Shown here piece after piece: positions 46,878 to 54,268 of a stretch of 64,000 bases of DNA. Position 1 is the stretch's first letter; the number at the start of each line of letters is the position of its first letter. The stretch spans positions 19,010 through 83,009 of the forward strand of contig JAIUPH010000030.1 in assembly GCA_020161065.1 (NCBI GenBank), in the 5' to 3' direction. Below the pieces are notes generated by a model that saw nothing but the letters and a program-made list of their open reading frames with translations, searched no databases and had not been told where the DNA came from. Made by a program: the position numbers and the translations under genes. The stretch is from Pseudomonadota bacterium (GTDB lineage Bacteria > Pseudomonadota > Gammaproteobacteria > Burkholderiales > Burkholderiaceae_C).

Positions 46878-49800
46878 TTGCGATCGCCCGAGGAACTCGC
46901 AGCTGCAGTTGATCGATCCTGGCAGGAAGTCTTGAATCGGAGCACCGAAGCGGACAAGAAGGCAATCCCTGTCCTGCGAGGCTGGCTTGCCATCCAGCCA
47001 AACGCCCACGCCGCCATGCTATCCGGCCGCGCACACGCGGGCACCACGGACGAAGTCAGTGCGCGGGAGCTGGAGGCTCTGTTGCTTGGCCGCGTTGCCA
47101 GCAATGAGATCAGTCGGACGACCGCAGCACAGTACCTGTACCTGATGCATCGTGTCGGCAAGCGCCTTCGCAAGCTACAGCTCACCTTGGCGCCGACCTG
47201 GGTGTCCGCCCTCCTTCGGCCGCCGCCGAGTCCGTTTCCGCGCGAGACGGCTCGCAGTGCAGCCAAGGTTGAGATCTGGCGCAAGGCCTTGAACGACATA
47301 CTCGAGGATGCGTTGCCAAAGGATGCGCCACGCCTCTGGGCCTTGACGGTTCTCTCGGCGGTTTGCAACGGAGCGCTTCTTGATCAAGGCAAATTGATTC
47401 GCCTGAGATTGATGATCGAGAGGGAGTGCATGTGCCTCGAAGGCGTATTGGGCGCAGGCCACGCGTTCGTGGACTTCTTGATGCCATACAGGGGCCTCGG
47501 CAATCATCACCTGCAGCGCTGGTGGTGCGATCCGGTGACCGAGCTCTTGCTGCAACGGTTTCCTTCGGAAGGGCCAGTCTGCAGCTTCCAGGAAACAATG
47601 GAGTTGGTGCGGGAGCTGCTCACAGGCACCGGCGTGGCGGAGGAATGGCTGCCGACCAAGATGACGGATCTCCTGAAGTCGGCGTCGACTTGGTGGGCGC
47701 TTCGCTGTGCGCCGGTTGATCTTCATGTGATGAGCCGTACGTTCGCCTCGCACAGCCTGACCGCGAGGTGCTGGGCGCGCTTGCTCGGCAAGCCGCCCAG
47801 GCGAGAGCCTGGCGCCCTCGCTAACCCAGGCCGCGGCTCGACGACTGCGCCGCCCGCCGAGATGGACGCCGAGAACGAGATGTGGCTCGCGGCCATGTCC
47901 GAGCACGAATGGCTTGAAGAGGTACGTATCGCGCTGACGACGAAGGACCTGGACGAGGTGCGTGAATGGGCAAAGGCCCTCGAGCGAGATACGCCGACCA
48001 GCGACTACCGGTATGTCTATGTCGGTTGGCTATCCGCGGCGCTCGCCGTACCACCTCGAAACAAGAAGATCGGCATCGGGCTCAAGGCACTTGCCGCCCC
48101 ATTCCTGCTGGCAGCACCGCGGCTCCTGAACTACTTTGGTGCCGAGGATCCGCGCGAGCTCGAACTCAGCGAGCTCGACGAGACCTACAGGGTGATCCTC
48201 GACGCCTGCGAACCCGGGGATCCTGTCGAGCGCATTGCGCGCGGCCTGAGACTGTTCCATGACCATCTGGTTCGCGCCCACAAGACAAAGGCTTTGCCTG
48301 ACCCCCGTGCCACCTTCGGCGAAGGCGGGGCCCTGATGCCTGTCGACGCCACTCTGATTTCAGTCGACGAGTATCTCGGCAGTCTTGATTGGCTCGAGCA
48401 GCAGCTGCAACTTGGTGCCGACGCGGCCGAGACGCACATCGGCCAGGTGGTTCTGATATTGACGTTCCGTTGCGGCCTCCGGCGCGGGGAAGTGTTCGGC
48501 TTGCGCCTGTGCGACATACATGATCAGGCTGGCATCTACCTACATGTCCGACGGTACCCCGGGCACCGTCTCAAGACTCCGAACGCGACTCGGACCATTC
48601 GCATCGATGCGCTGCTGACTGCGAGGGAACGCGCAATCCTTCTGGGATGGATCGACAAGCGAATCTCTGAAGCGAGTGCAGACCTCAGTACCGACGGTAG
48701 GCAGGCGCGCCTGCTGGCGCGACACGGCTCACCGCGAGATGCAGCTTCGATCGACGGCACGGTACGCAGGGTGATGCAGGCAGTGCATGCGGTGACTCGC
48801 GAGCCGAGGCTGGTGCTACACCATCTGCGGCACTCATGTGCAAGTTGGCTATGGTTGAAGCTCAGGGCGCCTGACTACCCACATTTGTCAAGCTACCTGT
48901 CCTCCATGCCGGCTCTTTGTCGGGAGTTGCGTCAGACTCGACGCCTGAGGATTCAGCTCTGCGGCGCCATCCGGGGCCCCGTACGCAGCTACAGCAACGT
49001 CGTCTCCCGCCTCCTCGGGCACGGGATACCGGTCACTAGTCTTGAGCACTACATCCATGTGGCGGACCTGTTCCTTGCGGCCACAACATTGCGGGCTGCG
49101 GCACGTACGCCTATTGCGGTCTGGCAATCGCTGACGGGTGCAAGTCGCTCGGTCGTCTATGCGTGGCTCAGGTCGGGTCCGCACGGAGTCGTCCAAGGAC
49201 ATCGCGCTCGCGTTGAACGCGCGCACGGAAGTTCCGCGACGCGGCCCGAGGCCGGCAGTCCGGAACCGACGCCTTGGCGAAAGCGTGTCGCGGCGCCGCC
49301 GTTGCGCTTCAACAAGGGCGGCGGCATGGGCACGGTCAGTCGGGTGCTCCATCTTTACAACCGCGTCGGTGATTGCGCTACGCGCGCCGTTCGAGTAGCC
49401 ACCGTTGCACAACAGTGTTCGTTGAACGAGAGGACCGTCGAGCTGTGGCTCGATGCGGCTCGGGCAAACGCCTCCGCGTTCGGCATGAACGCGCCTGCCG
49501 TTGCGTGCGGCGAGGCATTCCACCCTGTGCCCGCCCCAGATGTGGAACTGCATCGCGCGACCGTGCATGCACTCAATGATCTGGCGGAGCGCTTCGACAG
49601 GGCCGCTGACGCACATCCAGAGCTCCTGAGCGAAGCGCTCGAGATCGCCGCGTCTCGCTTCAACCTGCGCCGACACGACGTGTGCTTCCGCGGCCAGCGC
49701 GATGAGGTTGCAGTCCGCAAGTTTCTGAAGCTGCTGGACGTGGCTGGGCTTGTGCCCGACCGGTGTCGGCTGACTGTCAGGCGGCTGGATGCAACAGACA

Positions 49801-50003
49801 CCAGACTGCCCCACTGGTTTCGATCGGCCCGTGCACACGGCATGCCAGTCAAACGCGTGCCGCCGCCGGGAACTTCCCGCAGTCAGGCACGGGCGTACGC
49901 CCGTTGGGTAGGTGTGCAGCTTTGTGGCCCCGATCGTGGTCCCGAGGGCCACGCGTGGCGCATTGGTCTGTTCCTCGCCCGCGTTGCCTACACTCTTCCG
50001 TGA
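46878..50003 (+). CDS. Trio gene 3: very large tyrosine recombinase
   Basis: 1041 residues from a TTG start 2 bp after gene 2. The catalytic domain spans about 500-740 with box I VVLILTFRCGLRRGEVFGLRL, box II LVLHHLRHSCASWLW, VSRLLGHGIPVTSLEHYIHV giving the third His and the nucleophile Tyr. All key residues are present. The 450-residue N-terminus and 300-residue C-terminus are unusual for this family. It is the best candidate for the enzyme that moves this element. The start could lie slightly downstream. Confidence 0.78.
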   Translation: MRSPEELAAAVDRSWQEVLNRSTEADKKAIPVLRGWLAIQPNAHAAMLSGRAHAGTTDEVSARELEALLLGRVASNEISRTTAAQYLYLMHRVGKRLRKLQLTLAPTWVSALLRPPPSPFPRETARSAAKVEIWRKALNDILEDALPKDAPRLWALTVLSAVCNGALLDQGKLIRLRLMIERECMCLEGVLGAGHAFVDFLMPYRGLGNHHLQRWWCDPVTELLLQRFPSEGPVCSFQETMELVRELLTGTGVAEEWLPTKMTDLLKSASTWWALRCAPVDLHVMSRTFASHSLTARCWARLLGKPPRREPGALANPGRGSTTAPPAEMDAENEMWLAAMSEHEWLEEVRIALTTKDLDEVREWAKALERDTPTSDYRYVYVGWLSAALAVPPRNKKIGIGLKALAAPFLLAAPRLLNYFGAEDPRELELSELDETYRVILDACEPGDPVERIARGLRLFHDHLVRAHKTKALPDPRATFGEGGALMPVDATLISVDEYLGSLDWLEQQLQLGADAAETHIGQVVLILTFRCGLRRGEVFGLRLCDIHDQAGIYLHVRRYPGHRLKTPNATRTIRIDALLTARERAILLGWIDKRISEASADLSTDGRQARLLARHGSPRDAASIDGTVRRVMQAVHAVTREPRLVLHHLRHSCASWLWLKLRAPDYPHLSSYLSSMPALCRELRQTRRLRIQLCGAIRGPVRSYSNVVSRLLGHGIPVTSLEHYIHVADLFLAATTLRAAARTPIAVWQSLTGASRSVVYAWLRSGPHGVVQGHRARVERAHGSSATRPEAGSPEPTPWRKRVAAPPLRFNKGGGMGTVSRVLHLYNRVGDCATRAVRVATVAQQCSLNERTVELWLDAARANASAFGMNAPAVACGEAFHPVPAPDVELHRATVHALNDLAERFDRAADAHPELLSEALEIAASRFNLRRHDVCFRGQRDEVAVRKFLKLLDVAGLVPDRCRLTVRRLDATDTRLPHWFRSARAHGMPVKRVPPPGTSRSQARAYARWVGVQLCGPDRGPEGHAWRIGLFLARVAYTLP

Positions 50004-50381
50004 GGGAATTCGACGGCACGCTTTGCAGCGAAAACAGACTGCTACGCGAAGTTGCTGGGCATCATGCCAGTCACACAGGCCGGCGAAAACTGCAGCAGCG
50101 TCTACGCCTCTTTGGCTGCCCTTGGACCTTCGCAACTCCAAGTTGGCACTACTTGCAGACGCCGATCGACGAGCGGTGTAGCCGAGCCGCCAAGGTTGAG
50201 AGCCATGCAAAGTGGCGGGGCATCGTGCCGGTAACAGCAGAGCGGAAGGCGTGTGGGAGCGTTTGTGGTTCGAAATCGTTCAACGGCCGGTGCGCGGTGC
50301 GCGTGGGTGCTGCCTTTCACCTTTCGAGAGCCGGCCTCCGAATGACTCAATACCTGCGTTCAATGGTCACGCGCGCACCCC
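50004..50381. other. Gap between the trio and the RNA-repair operon
   Basis: No convincing gene. Two similar segments, GGGCATCATGCCAGTCAC (from 50058) and GGGCATCGTGCCGGTAAC (from 50217), lie about 160 bp apart in the same orientation and might be recombinase sites. Otherwise I see nothing. Confidence 0.35.
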
Positions 50382-51203
50382 TTACCCGCTGAGCGCGCCG
50401 CTGCCGTGTCGGGCTACAGCGGCCCGAAGAAACGCATCTAGCGCTTCCGTGGAGCGTCGCTGACCGGCGGCCGGTGCATGCTCACGAGCCTCTTCCATTT
50501 CGCGCAGGATGAAAGCGTGGATGCCCTCCCACCTGGCGCTCGCCGCAGCCTCCCCGGCACGCATCTTCACCTTGAGCAGCCTGTTGATTTCGGCCACCAG
50601 CGCACCGTCGTCGATGGTGGCCCGCGCCAGTTCAGCGAAGCGCATGGGCGGCGCACCCCGCCCCGCGCGAATCCAGCGCGCGGCCAGCAACGGCCGCAGC
50701 ACGTACAGGTACTTCTTGTACCGCACGGTCTCGCCAAGCAGGTGCTCTCGCAGATTCTTCTTGGCCATCGACACGTAGTGGTGGTAGGCCCGATCGAGCG
50801 ACAGGTGCTGCTCGGCCAGCGCACGCAAACGTGGCGCGAGATCGTCGTCCTGCATGTAGACGATAGGCGAGCGCAGCCACTCGAGCAGCACGGGGTTGGA
50901 GCTGTGCAGCAGCTTCAGCGCCTTGCGAAGGTCCCAGCCGTTCACGTCCAGGTCGCCGCTGATGGGCTGCTCGATCACATCGCGGCCCGGCTCGACGGTC
51001 AAGTACCACTCCAGCCTGCTCACGTAGACGAAACGCACGTCGTAGTCGCTATCGGGTGAAGCGAAGCCCCACCCTCGGCTGCCAGACTCGCACGCGAACA
51101 AGACCTTGACCTGATACCGCGCCTCGATGTCGTGCAGGCACTGCAAGATCGTGGCGCGCATCTCGTCGCTGACGGGATGCTCGCTGAGGATGTGGTGGTT
51201 CAT
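50382..51203 (-). CDS. RlaP-like nucleotidyltransferase (RNA-ligase-associated)
   Basis: 273 residues. The Pol-beta-type signature ACESGSRGWGFASPDSDYDVRFVYV (GS...DxD) is near residue 40; SGDLDVNGWDLRKALKLL supplies a third acid; RYKKYLYVLRPLLAARWI follows. It belongs to the COG3541 group that is repeatedly found beside RtcB and called RlaP. It may add or remove nucleotides at broken RNA ends. Last gene of the rsr-Y RNA-rtcBA operon, 3 bp after rtcA. Confidence 0.87.
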   Translation of the reverse strand: MNHHILSEHPVSDEMRATILQCLHDIEARYQVKVLFACESGSRGWGFASPDSDYDVRFVYVSRLEWYLTVEPGRDVIEQPISGDLDVNGWDLRKALKLLHSSNPVLLEWLRSPIVYMQDDDLAPRLRALAEQHLSLDRAYHHYVSMAKKNLREHLLGETVRYKKYLYVLRPLLAARWIRAGRGAPPMRFAELARATIDDGALVAEINRLLKVKMRAGEAAASARWEGIHAFILREMEEAREHAPAAGQRRSTEALDAFLRAAVARHGSGALSG

Positions 51204-51206
51204 TGC

Positions 51207-52250
51207 TCAGATTCTCGCGGCAAGCGACACGCGCCAAAGCGAAGGGCCGCTTTCGGCGACTTCGAACCGAACCGGCAGAAAAGCTTCGATGACTCCGATG
51301 TTGGTGGTGGCGTGGTCCGTCATCTCGGTGCACGTGAACGACGCCGGCTTCTTCGTACCCACGACCGCCAGCGCCAACGGCAATATCCACTGGTCGGCCA
51401 GGTGCGGCCCGAGCGCCCCAGTTCCACGCTGAAGGGCCAGCACTTCCTTGGACAGTGAAGCCGCCACCGCCTCGCTGCTGACGCCCTTCTCACCGAAGGC
51501 CGTGACCAACTCGGTCACATGCTCGTGAACCAGCGTGGCCATCAAGGCATTGCCCGGCCCTTCATTTTGGCGAACGGCGGGCGTGATCAGTTGCTCCGGC
51601 GTCCAGCCCAGCAGGCGGCCGACGGCCTCGAGTTCGCGGCTCGCAACCCGGCTGGGCAACCCCGGCGCCAGGCATTCTGCATAGGCACCGCGCAGAGCGC
51701 CGCGTTCGATCAGATCGACTGGAGCCAGACCCCCGGCGGCTGGCGTGATCAGGGCGCCGAACTCGCCGCCCCCCGCCGGGTAGAAGCCCATGCGTCGCAG
51801 TTCCAGCGCAAGTCCGACGCCAAGCCGGTTGAGCAGCGGAGCGAAGCATCGCTCCAGGAAGTGGAAAGGCGGCGCCATCGGGTTGTGCGTGCCGCCGCCG
51901 AGCATCACACGGCTGGCGGACTGCGCCATCATCAGTGGTGGCAGGATCGTCTGCAGCACCAGCGAGCAACTGCCCGCCGTGCCGACATGGAAGCTGTAGT
52001 CGCCAGGGCGGACTGTGCCCGGCTCGAACACCAGTTCCTGCGATCCCAGCTCCGCACCGGCAGCCTTGGCGCCGCTGATCGCCACCGCCGCGTTCACGCA
52101 AGCCAGATGCTGCCGCATCAAGCCCGGCTTGGGCCGGCGCGCGCGGATGCGGCGGATCGTCATTGGCTGGCCCGTGCAAAGCGACAGCGCGAGAGCGGAG
52201 CGCAGGATCTGGCCGCCACCTTCACCGGCGGCGCCGTCGAGCTCGATCAT
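51207..52250 (-). CDS. rtcA: RNA 3'-terminal phosphate cyclase
   Basis: 347 residues. It has the RtcA motifs ELDGAAGEGGGQILRSALALS, RARRPKPGLMRQHLACV, GGGTHNPMAPPFHFLE and, at the C-terminus, GALGPHLADQWILPLALA, which holds the histidine that is adenylylated in E. coli RtcA. It converts RNA 3'-phosphates to 2',3'-cyclic phosphates using ATP and can adenylylate 5' ends. It follows rtcB by 82 bp. Confidence 0.95.
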   Translation of the reverse strand: MIELDGAAGEGGGQILRSALALSLCTGQPMTIRRIRARRPKPGLMRQHLACVNAAVAISGAKAAGAELGSQELVFEPGTVRPGDYSFHVGTAGSCSLVLQTILPPLMMAQSASRVMLGGGTHNPMAPPFHFLERCFAPLLNRLGVGLALELRRMGFYPAGGGEFGALITPAAGGLAPVDLIERGALRGAYAECLAPGLPSRVASRELEAVGRLLGWTPEQLITPAVRQNEGPGNALMATLVHEHVTELVTAFGEKGVSSEAVAASLSKEVLALQRGTGALGPHLADQWILPLALAVVGTKKPASFTCTEMTDHATTNIGVIEAFLPVRFEVAESGPSLWRVSLAARI

Positions 52251-52332
52251 CGTGTTTCTCCCTTGTTCGTTCTTGTTCGTTCTTGATGGTGGGCTGACAG
52301 GAAGACACCGGCCTGGCGGCCGGCGCCCTTGC

Positions 52333-53556
52333 TCAGCCCTTCACGCACACCACCTGCTTGAGTGTGTGAACGACCTCGACCAGGTCCCTTTGGGCTTCCA
52401 TCACGGCGTCGATGTCCTTGTAGGCCATCGGGATCTCGTCGATCACGTCGGCGTCCTTGCGGCACTCGACACCTTCGGTCGCCTTGATCTGATCGTCTAC
52501 CGTAAAGAGCTTCTTCGCCTTGGTGCGGCTCATCACTCGGCCGGCACCGTGGCTGCAGCTGTCGAAGCTCTCGGCATTGCCCAGACCACGCACGATGTAG
52601 CTGCGCGCACCCATGCTGCCGGGGATGATGCCCAGCTCGCCGCGCTTGGCGCTCACCGCACCCTTGCGGGTAACGAAGACGTCTTCGCCGAAGTGGCGCT
52701 CCTGCTGCACGTAGTTGTGGTGACAGTTCACCGCCTCCACGTGCGTCGCGAAGGGCTTGTGCAGGCACAAGCGCACGGTGGCGATCAGGTTGGTCATCAT
52801 CACCTCGCGGTTCCTCGCCGCAAAGCGCTGCGCCCAGCCCACGCCGCGCACGTAGTCGCCGAAGTACTGCGCGCCTTCCTCGAAGTAGGCCAGGTCCTTG
52901 TCGGGCAGATTGCGCTGGTTCGCTTCGGCGTCCTTCTTGGCCAGTTCGATGAAGTGCGTACCGATCGCATTGCCGACGCCGCGCGAGCCCGAGTGCAGCA
53001 TGAACCACACGAAGCCATCCTGGTCCAGGCAGACTTCGATGAAGTGGTTGCCCGTGCCCAGCGTTCCCAGGTGCTTGCGGTTGTTGGTGTTCTTCAGGCG
53101 CGGGTGCAGTTCGCACAGTGCGTCGAACTCGTCCACCAGACCGGCCCAGACTTGGTCCACCGTCTCGGGCGGGTTTTCCCAGGCGCCCGGGTCGCGACCG
53201 CGCGAGCGAGGGCCTCCCCCATGCGGCACGGCGCGTTCAATCGCCGAGCGGAGCGGCCCCAGGTTGTCGGGCAGGTCGTTCGCGTGCAGCGTGGTCTTGC
53301 AGGCCATCATGCCGCAGCCGATGTCCACGCCCACCGCCGCCGGGATGATGGCCTTGAGCGTCGGGATCACTGAACCCACGGTCGCACCGATGCCCAGATG
53401 GACATCGGGCATCGCCGCGATGTGCTTGAAGACGATGGGCAGCTTGGCCGCATTGGCCAGTTGCTGCTTGGCCTCGTCCTCTACCGGCACGCCACGCGTC
53501 CACATCTTGATGGGCACGCCGCCTTCGGGCTGTTCGATGTTGTAGTTGGCTTCCAT
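52333..53556 (-). CDS. rtcB: RNA-splicing ligase RtcB
   Basis: 407 residues, the short form. Metal and GTP sites are intact: AAVGVDIGCGM, AVPHGGG, GTLGTGNHFIEV, FMLHSGSRGVGN, GIIPGSMGARSYIVRG and the guanylylated His in SCSHGAGRVMSR. It joins RNA 2',3'-cyclic-phosphate (via 3'-phosphate) ends to 5'-OH ends, repairing cut tRNAs. It starts 24 bp after the last Y-like RNA, in the same transcript as rsr. Confidence 0.96.
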   Translation of the reverse strand: MEANYNIEQPEGGVPIKMWTRGVPVEDEAKQQLANAAKLPIVFKHIAAMPDVHLGIGATVGSVIPTLKAIIPAAVGVDIGCGMMACKTTLHANDLPDNLGPLRSAIERAVPHGGGPRSRGRDPGAWENPPETVDQVWAGLVDEFDALCELHPRLKNTNNRKHLGTLGTGNHFIEVCLDQDGFVWFMLHSGSRGVGNAIGTHFIELAKKDAEANQRNLPDKDLAYFEEGAQYFGDYVRGVGWAQRFAARNREVMMTNLIATVRLCLHKPFATHVEAVNCHHNYVQQERHFGEDVFVTRKGAVSAKRGELGIIPGSMGARSYIVRGLGNAESFDSCSHGAGRVMSRTKAKKLFTVDDQIKATEGVECRKDADVIDEIPMAYKDIDAVMEAQRDLVEVVHTLKQVVCVKG

Positions 53557-53580
53557 GCTGATCTCGTTCAGTTGAAAGGG

Positions 53581-53747
53581 TCGGTGACCAGGACTGATGA
53601 AACGAATACTCCGCCATCCATTGCTGGACCGGGATTTGAACCCGGGCGCCCCACCACCGCGGTTGCCCGTCGGCCGGAGGGACCCGCAGCCTCGTTCATC
53701 AACGCAGGCGGCGTGCGTCTACCTGTAGTTCCATCGGCATTCACCGA
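53581..53747 (-). ncRNA. Y-like RNA 5 (167 nt)
   Basis: Closing stem TCGGTGA/TCACCGA, then the shared pattern GAATGCCGATGGAACTACA on the 5' side and GTTTCATCAGTCCTGGTC on the 3' side (second helix GATG/CATC). Between them lies a tRNA-like part: T arm CCGGG-TTCAAAT-CCCGG followed by a short closed stem TCCA/TGGA and extra stems. It ends just upstream of rtcB. Confidence 0.7.
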
Positions 53748-53766
53748 CAAACCGGAAAGAGGTGGC

Positions 53767-53906
53767 TGTCGCATGGCGACAAGGGTTGGTGAAACGTCGT
53801 GCTCTACCGGACTGAGCTACGGTCCCCCTGTGTGGGACCGGCGGGATTCGAACCCGCGACCACGAGATTAAGAGTCTGTAGTTCCACCTGCATTCGCCAT
53901 GCGACA
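53767..53906 (-). ncRNA. Y-like RNA 4 with a permuted tRNA-Lys-like module (140 nt)
   Basis: A 13-bp perfect closing stem (TGTCGCATGGCGA with TCGCCATGCGACA), an internal loop (AATGCA opposite AACCC), and a second helix GGTGGAA/TTTCACC. The inner part is a tRNA in circular order: a small anticodon-like arm with loop CTCTTAA, T arm GCGGG-TTCGAAT-CCCGC, then the acceptor stem CGGTCCC/GGGACCG closed by a 7-nt loop, then D arm GCTC-AGTCCGGTA-GAGC. This matches the known tRNA mimicry of bacterial YrlA RNAs. Confidence 0.85.
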
Positions 53907-53917
53907 ACCAAAAACAA

Positions 53918-54016
53918 ACGCGACTAGACTTGGCAAGACATTGCCTGACTCCAACCTCCCGGAGCTGGGGATTCGAACCCCACGGCACACCATGTAGTCC
54001 TGCACGGCATTCGCGT
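53918..54016 (-). ncRNA. Y-like RNA 3 (99 nt)
   Basis: Closing stem ACGCGA/TCGCGT, 5' pattern GAATGCCGTGCAGGACTACA, 3' pattern GTCTTGCCAAGTCTAGTC (second helix GCAGGAC/GTCTTGC). The inner module has a T arm TGGGG-TTCGAAT-CCCCA next to a short closed stem CTCC/GGAG, a reduced tRNA-like domain. Confidence 0.75.
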
Positions 54017-54042
54017 CAAACTTGAAATCTACAAAGTGCCCC

Positions 54043-54111
54043 CGCGTGGCGACAAACAGTTGGTGAGACACGAACATCTGGATATGTAGTCCCACCGGCA
54101 TTCGCCACGCG
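54043..54111 (-). ncRNA. Y-like RNA 2, no tRNA-like module (69 nt)
   Basis: Closing stem CGCGTGGCGA/TCGCCACGCG (10 bp), 5' pattern GAATGCCGGTGGGACTACA, 3' pattern GTCTCACCAACTGTTTGTC. Only about 19 nt connect the two sides, so this RNA keeps the presumed Rsr-binding helix but lacks the tRNA-like part. Confidence 0.72.
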
Positions 54112-54135
54112 ACGACAGTCAATACTTGGGCGGTC

Positions 54136-54248
54136 GGTGCCGCAGACGACGAGAGTCACAAGAGTGGCCTACGAGGTTTCCGTTGCGGGCTTGCGGGCCC
54201 GCGCGGCCGGTTGGTGCTGTACTCCTGTGGGCATTCGCCTGCGACACC
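54136..54248 (-). ncRNA. Y-like RNA 1 (113 nt)
   Basis: Closing stem GGTGTCGCAGGCGA with TCGTCTGCGGCACC (14 bp with two G-U pairs). The same GCGAATGCC step follows, then a second helix CACAGGAGT/ACTCTTGTG. The inner part has a GCGGGC/GCCCGC hairpin but no clear T arm. It is the first of five tandem RNAs after rsr. Confidence 0.65.
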
Positions 54249-54268
54249 TTCCTACTTCTATCTGCTCT

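Noticed and set aside
53767-53906. Ordinary tRNA-Lys gene at 53.8 kb
   Set aside because: T arm precedes D arm and the acceptor stem is closed by a loop; no free tRNA ends can form, so it is a Y-like RNA module.
53581-54248. CRISPR array, suggested by the recurring ACTACA segments
   Set aside because: Spacing and length vary widely, repeats are imperfect and each unit folds on itself as a Y-like RNA; no cas genes.
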